Assembly: GCF_005849285.1 (NCBI RefSeq)
Contig: NZ_CP040517.1
Span: 626,501 to 690,500, forward strand
Direction: 5' to 3'
Length of the DNA stretch: 64,000 nt
Source: Luteithermobacter gelatinilyticus
GTDB taxonomy: Bacteria > Pseudomonadota > Alphaproteobacteria > Sphingomonadales > Emcibacteraceae
The first letter of the stretch is position 1. Every line of letters begins with the position of its first letter. Position numbers and translations under genes: made by a program. The notes under the pieces were generated by a model. That model saw only the letters and a list, made by a program, of their open reading frames with translations. It was not told the DNA's origin and ran no database searches. Positions 60,355-64,000 of this stretch are shown piece by piece.

Positions 60355-61278
60355 ATGGCCGAAAGGAAACCCATGAGTGGGAAGAAGCTGAGCTTCCTCG
60401 GCCGGATCGAAGCGGACCAGGTGGATATTTCCAGCAAATATGGCGGCCGTATTGTGAGTATTCATGCCACGGAAGGCGACCTGGTGGAAAAAAGGCAGGT
60501 GCTGGCGGTCATGGATACGGCCGCAGACGAGGCCCTTCTGGCGGAGACCATGGCCGCAGTGGCCGAGGCCCGTGAAAGTATTGAGGAAGCCAAAGCCGCC
60601 ATTCTCCAGCGGGAAAGTGAGCTGAAATTTGCCGAACAGGAACTGGCCCGGGCCCGTGCATTGGTGGAAAAGGGCCATATCTCGCAGCAGCAGGCGGATC
60701 AGAAACTAAGTGCCACTACCATCGCCCAGGCGGCGCTTGAGACGGCAAAGGCCCGCCTGGAGAGCGTGCGTCAGCGGGCGGCCTTACGACAGGCGGAAGT
60801 CCGCCGGATCGGGGTCAGAATTGGCGAAGCGACGTTGAACGCACCTGTCAAGGGCCGGGTTCTCTATCGTCTGGCGGAACCGGGTGAGGTTTTGCCGGCC
60901 GGGGGCAAGATCATGAGCCTGATTGATTTCAGTGACGTGTCCATGACCATTTTCCTGCCTTCGGAAGAAGCCGGGCGCACCAAAACAGGGGCCGAGGGAC
61001 GCATCCGCATTGATGCGCTGCCGGATTTTGTACTGCCGGGGTGGGTGAGTTTTGTTTCTCCCGAGGCCCAGTTCACACCCGAACAGGTGGAAAGCCGCAG
61101 CGAGCGAGGCCGGCTGATGTTTCGCATCAAGGTGAAGATTCCCACCGACCTGGTTATGGGGAATCTTGAGAAGGTGAAAATTGGGAGCCGCGGGGTCGCA
61201 TATGTGCGCTTGAATGAGGCTGCCGAATGGCCGGCACACCTGACAGTGAATCTGCCGCGGGACGCCGCTGGGCGATAA
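60355..61278 (+). CDS. HlyD-like membrane fusion protein without a membrane anchor
   Basis: 307 residues: lipoyl/barrel-sandwich half (GRIVSIHATEGDLVEKRQVLA), a long coiled-coil hairpin (about 70-160), the second lipoyl half (APVKGRVLYRLAEPGEVLPAGG) and a beta-barrel domain. Such adaptors bridge inner-membrane pumps and outer-membrane channels and normally begin with a signal peptide or helix; this one starts MAERKPMSGKKLSFLGRIE with no hydrophobic stretch. The start is well supported (GCAGGAG 6 bases upstream), and no partner pump gene follows. It may be a truncated remnant, or exported with a partner by other means. Confidence 0.8.
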   Translation: MAERKPMSGKKLSFLGRIEADQVDISSKYGGRIVSIHATEGDLVEKRQVLAVMDTAADEALLAETMAAVAEARESIEEAKAAILQRESELKFAEQELARARALVEKGHISQQQADQKLSATTIAQAALETAKARLESVRQRAALRQAEVRRIGVRIGEATLNAPVKGRVLYRLAEPGEVLPAGGKIMSLIDFSDVSMTIFLPSEEAGRTKTGAEGRIRIDALPDFVLPGWVSFVSPEAQFTPEQVESRSERGRLMFRIKVKIPTDLVMGNLEKVKIGSRGVAYVRLNEAAEWPAHLTVNLPRDAAGR

Positions 61279-61285
61279 GAGGCTG

Positions 61286-62548
61286 TTAGACGGCCTGACC
61301 ACAGGCATGGCCCGAAGCCCAGGCCCACTGGAAATTATACCCGCCCAGATGTCCAGTGACATCCACCACCTCACCGATAAAATAAAGCCCTTTGATTTTT
61401 TTGCATTCAAAAGTTCTGGACGATAGTTCATCAGTATCCACCCCGCCAAGCGTTACTTCCGCCGTCCGGTATCCTTCGGTGCCGTTGGGCAGGACTTGCC
61501 AGTCCTGTATCATTCGGGCCACATGGTCCAGCTTTTTGTGGCTGAGATCCGCAAGACGACCGCTGATGCCGCTTTCCTCACAGATGAACCGGGCCAGGCG
61601 TCGGGGCAGGTATTCGGCCAGTATCGTGGCCAGCTCCTGCCGGGGGTGGCTTTCCTTGGCCTCTCTCAGCATGGCGGTTATATCAGTGTCGGGCGCCATG
61701 TTGATCCGAATGGGCCGCCCTTCGCGCCAATAGCTGGAAATCTGCAATATAGCCGGCCCGCTGAGGCCCCGATGGGTAAACAGCAGGGCGTCCCGAAACA
61801 CCGTTTTGCCGAACTGGACCTCGGCATTGACCGAAACGCCAGCCAGGGTTGCCAGTTTGTCTTTGAGCGGGCCGGAAAAGGTCAGGGGAACCAGCGCCGG
61901 CCGCGGCGGAATGACGTTCAGTCCGAATTGCTCGGCAATGCGGTAGCCAAAAGGACTCGCGCCCATTTTCGGAATGGACGGTCCACCGGTGGCGATCACC
62001 AGCGCAGGACTGGTAAAATCCCCCCGTGTGGTGGATAGGTGGAACAAACCGTCCCGTTTTTCAATATAATCGACCGTGGTTTCGGTTTGAAGGGTTACAT
62101 CCGCAATGCGGCATTCCGTCAGCAGCATGTCAATAATCTGTTTTGAACTTTCATCGCAGAACAGTTGGCCCAGCGTTTTTTCGTGCCAAGCGATGCCATA
62201 ACTGTCCACCAGAGCGATAAAATCCTCAGGCCTATACCGTTTCAGCGCTGAGATGCAAAACCGTGGGTTCTGCGACAGGTAGGGCATCATGCCCCCTTGG
62301 AAATCTGAGGCGTAAATATTGGTGAAATTACACCGTCCGCCACCGGATATTCGGATCTTTTCCCCTGGTTTCGCGGCCTGCTCCAGCAATAGAACCCTGC
62401 GGTCCCGCTTCCCGGCTTCCCGGGCACACATCAGGCCGGCGGCGCCGGCGCCGATGATGATCACGTCATAAGGTTCAGAAGACTCAGGCAGCCCGCCGTT
62501 TTGAAGATTCGGTAGTTTTTCGGTTCTGGACGACCTTGTTGTTGCCAT
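61286..62548 (-). CDS. HI0933/BaiN-like FAD-dependent oxidoreductase
   Basis: 420 residues. FAD-binding motif VIIIGAGAAGLMCAREAG, then the family signature KPGEKIRISGGGRCNFTN, LVIATGGPSIPKMGASPFGY and the C-terminal GLYFIGEVVDVTGHLGGYNFQWAWASG. Related proteins are BaiN-type or RdsA-like flavoproteins; the substrate of this one is not known. Its N-terminal 20 codons overlap the end of the helicase gene, from which it is probably translated in a coupled way. Confidence 0.9.
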   Translation of the reverse strand: MATTRSSRTEKLPNLQNGGLPESSEPYDVIIIGAGAAGLMCAREAGKRDRRVLLLEQAAKPGEKIRISGGGRCNFTNIYASDFQGGMMPYLSQNPRFCISALKRYRPEDFIALVDSYGIAWHEKTLGQLFCDESSKQIIDMLLTECRIADVTLQTETTVDYIEKRDGLFHLSTTRGDFTSPALVIATGGPSIPKMGASPFGYRIAEQFGLNVIPPRPALVPLTFSGPLKDKLATLAGVSVNAEVQFGKTVFRDALLFTHRGLSGPAILQISSYWREGRPIRINMAPDTDITAMLREAKESHPRQELATILAEYLPRRLARFICEESGISGRLADLSHKKLDHVARMIQDWQVLPNGTEGYRTAEVTLGGVDTDELSSRTFECKKIKGLYFIGEVVDVTGHLGGYNFQWAWASGHACGQAV

Positions 62549-63899
62549 GATGTATCCCGTTGGGTTTGGAGCCTGTGCGGGCCTTCAACGTCCCCTTGGG
62601 GCGGGTGTCGGATTTTGTTCCGGTGTTTTTCCGTGCGCTCTCTCTGCCCCCGAAGCCTTTGAAAGCCTTGGTGTTTTTGCTTCCTCTCTCTTTGCGAAAG
62701 GGACGTTTCTTGCCCTTGTAGCCGCGGGAGGTTTTGATTTCGCTCACCTCTACATGAAAATCATGGTCCAGGTCCACCTCAATTTTCTGCCCCATTTGTT
62801 TTTCGATCAGCCGCAACAGGCCCTTGTCGCGGGCCTCGCAAAAGGAAATGGCCTGCCCGCTTTCCCCGTTGCGGCCCGTTCTGCCGACCCGGTGCACATA
62901 ATTTTCCGGTTCCATCGGCAGGTCATAATTGATCACATGAGAAATGCCGGGCACATCAATGCCGCGCGCCGCCACATCGGTGGCCACCAGAAAACGCAGC
63001 GTGCCGTTGCGGAATCGTTTCAGGATTTTTTCCCGTATCTGCTGATGCTTGTCACCATGAATCGCGGCGGTTTTGTGTCCTTCCTGTGCCAGGGATCGCG
63101 CCAGATTGTCGGAACCGGCCTTGGTTTTGGCAAAGATAATCGCCTGTCCGGGATTTTCCTTGTTCAGGATGTCCTTCAGCAGCGCGCGCTTATTCTGGCC
63201 TTCAAGAAACATGACTTTGTGGCTGATGGTATCGGCCACGGCGGTTTCCTGCGGCATCTCCACAAAGGCCGGATCCCGCAGGATCTGCTCGGTGAGTTTC
63301 TTAACGGTGGTGTTCATGGTGGCGGAAAACAGAATGGTCTGATGTTCGCTTTTGAGGCTCGCCGCGATTTCCTTCACATCGTGAATGAAGCCCATGTCCA
63401 GCATACGATCCGCTTCATCAAGAATGAAGACTTCCACATCGTCGAATTTGACGCTGCCGCGGCGCTTGTGGTCCAGAAGTCGGCCGGGTGTTGCGACCAG
63501 CAGGTCCACGCCCTGGCGCAGAAGGCCGATCTGTTTGCCCATGGGGGCGCCGCCGAATATGGCGGTCTGCTTCAGGCCCAGCCCGATGTTAAAGGGGGCA
63601 AGGCTGTCGGCAATCTGTTTGGCCAGTTCCCGTGTGGGGGCAAGAATGATGGCGCGCGGGCAATGGGGCCGCCGCCGGATTCGGGTTTCGGACAGGCGTT
63701 GCAATGTGGGCAGGCCAAAAGCCGCCGTTTTGCCGCCGCCGGTTTGTGCTAGGCCAATCAGGTCTTGCCCAGCCAGCAGCAGCGGAATGGCGCCTTGCTG
63801 GATGGGGGTCGGGGTCTCAAAGCCCTGACGGGAAATGTTTTTCAGCAGCGGGCCGTAAAGACCCAGTTCGGCAAAAGCCGAAGGGGTAGGTGATGTCAC
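62484..63899 (-). CDS. DEAD-box RNA helicase, RhlE-like
   Basis: 471 residues from the GTG at 63899, which has AAAGGA 6 bases upstream; a TTG at 63959 is in frame without one. ATP-dependent RNA unwinding. Motifs in order: Q motif (FETPTPIQQGAIP), AQTGGGKTAAF (I), PTRELAKQ (Ia), VATPGRLLDH (Ib), ILDEADRMLDMGF (II, DEAD), FSATMNTTV (III, SAT), IIFAKTKAGSD (IV), ATDVAARGIDVPGI (V) and HRVGRTGRNGE (VI). A basic low-complexity tail (KGKKRPFRKERGSKNTK onward) probably aids RNA binding. All motifs are intact. Confidence 0.95.
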   Translation of the reverse strand: MTSPTPSAFAELGLYGPLLKNISRQGFETPTPIQQGAIPLLLAGQDLIGLAQTGGGKTAAFGLPTLQRLSETRIRRRPHCPRAIILAPTRELAKQIADSLAPFNIGLGLKQTAIFGGAPMGKQIGLLRQGVDLLVATPGRLLDHKRRGSVKFDDVEVFILDEADRMLDMGFIHDVKEIAASLKSEHQTILFSATMNTTVKKLTEQILRDPAFVEMPQETAVADTISHKVMFLEGQNKRALLKDILNKENPGQAIIFAKTKAGSDNLARSLAQEGHKTAAIHGDKHQQIREKILKRFRNGTLRFLVATDVAARGIDVPGISHVINYDLPMEPENYVHRVGRTGRNGESGQAISFCEARDKGLLRLIEKQMGQKIEVDLDHDFHVEVSEIKTSRGYKGKKRPFRKERGSKNTKAFKGFGGRESARKNTGTKSDTRPKGTLKARTGSKPNGIHHGNNKVVQNRKTTESSKRRAA

Positions 63900-64000
63900 A
63901 GAGTTTCCTTTCGCGACTGTTACGTCAGTTGCCTGACAATTTTCCGCGATGATACCCAATAACTCTCTGACTGGTCTGGCCGGCCCGAAGGCCCGCTTTC
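63900..64000. other. Right edge, upstream region of the helicase gene
   Basis: Holds the helicase ribosome site and an open TTG-started extension that I do not accept. GGCCGGCC and the rest of the last 40 bases show no further feature. Confidence 0.4.

Noticed and set aside
59236-60678. 480-codon open frame antisense to the alkenal reductase gene
   Set aside because: No motif or ribosome site; both + strand genes beneath it are well supported.
62547-63752. 401-codon open frame antisense to the helicase gene
   Set aside because: Shadow of an intact DEAD-box gene.

Overview
The window looks like a chromosomal stretch from an alphaproteobacterium. Evidence: a complete crotonyl-CoA carboxylase/methylsuccinyl-CoA dehydrogenase/ethylmalonyl-CoA mutase set, a fused cysNC, separate mnmD and mnmC2 genes, a HIG1 twin-membrane protein, and an isopeptidase-type lasso peptide locus. 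The order cannot be fixed from sequence alone; a marine Emcibacterales/Kordiimonadales- or sphingomonad-like lineage is only a guess. No tRNA, rRNA, CRISPR array, insertion sequence or prophage was seen.

Bases 1-12300 hold the most unusual region, the right-hand part of a lasso peptide locus. On the + strand are the end of the leader peptidase gene (B) and the macrolactam synthetase (C). On the - strand, converging on them, are an ECF sigma factor, a FecR anti-sigma factor, a TonB-dependent receptor with an STN signalling domain, an intact lasso isopeptidase lipoprotein, and a second isopeptidase gene broken by a frameshift and an internal deletion. No ABC exporter is present. A LuxR-type regulator without a LuxI partner follows. 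The precursor gene must lie left of base 1. The set suggests a peptide that is made, taken back through an outer-membrane receptor that signals to its own sigma factor, and linearised by the isopeptidase.

12.7-20.1 kb: lipoprotein alkaline phosphatase, the sulfate activation operon cysD-cysNC, a flavin reductase, a GST and an MgtC/DUF4010 membrane protein. 20.1-26.5 kb: a Crp/Fnr regulator, a CRP-like palindrome, then an apparent five-gene operon of two DUF2892 membrane proteins, an RND/MMPL transporter, a LolA-like protein and an outer-membrane barrel. 26.8-27.6 kb: cobalamin adenosyltransferase and a HIG1 protein. 27.6-28.8 kb has no recognisable gene, but carries a promoter and a strong terminator on the - strand around a structured RNA element. 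A second copy of that element lies at 31.3 kb.

28.8-36.7 kb is a central-carbon block. Two saccharopine dehydrogenases act on lysine. Ccr, Mcd and Ecm are the core of the ethylmalonyl-CoA pathway. The nearby adenosyltransferase could supply Ecm with its cofactor, acetyl-CoA synthetase (41.5 kb) could feed acetyl-CoA, and lysine breakdown normally leads to crotonyl-CoA, the Ccr substrate. 36.7-37.8 kb is a Xre/RES toxin-antitoxin pair. 37.9-64 kb is mostly housekeeping: two tRNA-editing proteins, a TPR/transglutaminase lipoprotein, tRNA wobble modification enzymes, an aldehyde dehydrogenase, a subtilisin-type autotransporter lipoprotein, a GGDEF/EAL protein, TusA and SufE, a truncated hemoglobin, two thioesterases, a TPR histidine kinase, a ChaN-like protein, oxidoreductases, a HlyD-like protein and a DEAD-box helicase.

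A palindromic repeat with 12-bp arms (TAGAGTGAATTG/CAATTCACTCTA) recurs in intergenic sites throughout the window, in complete and decayed copies.
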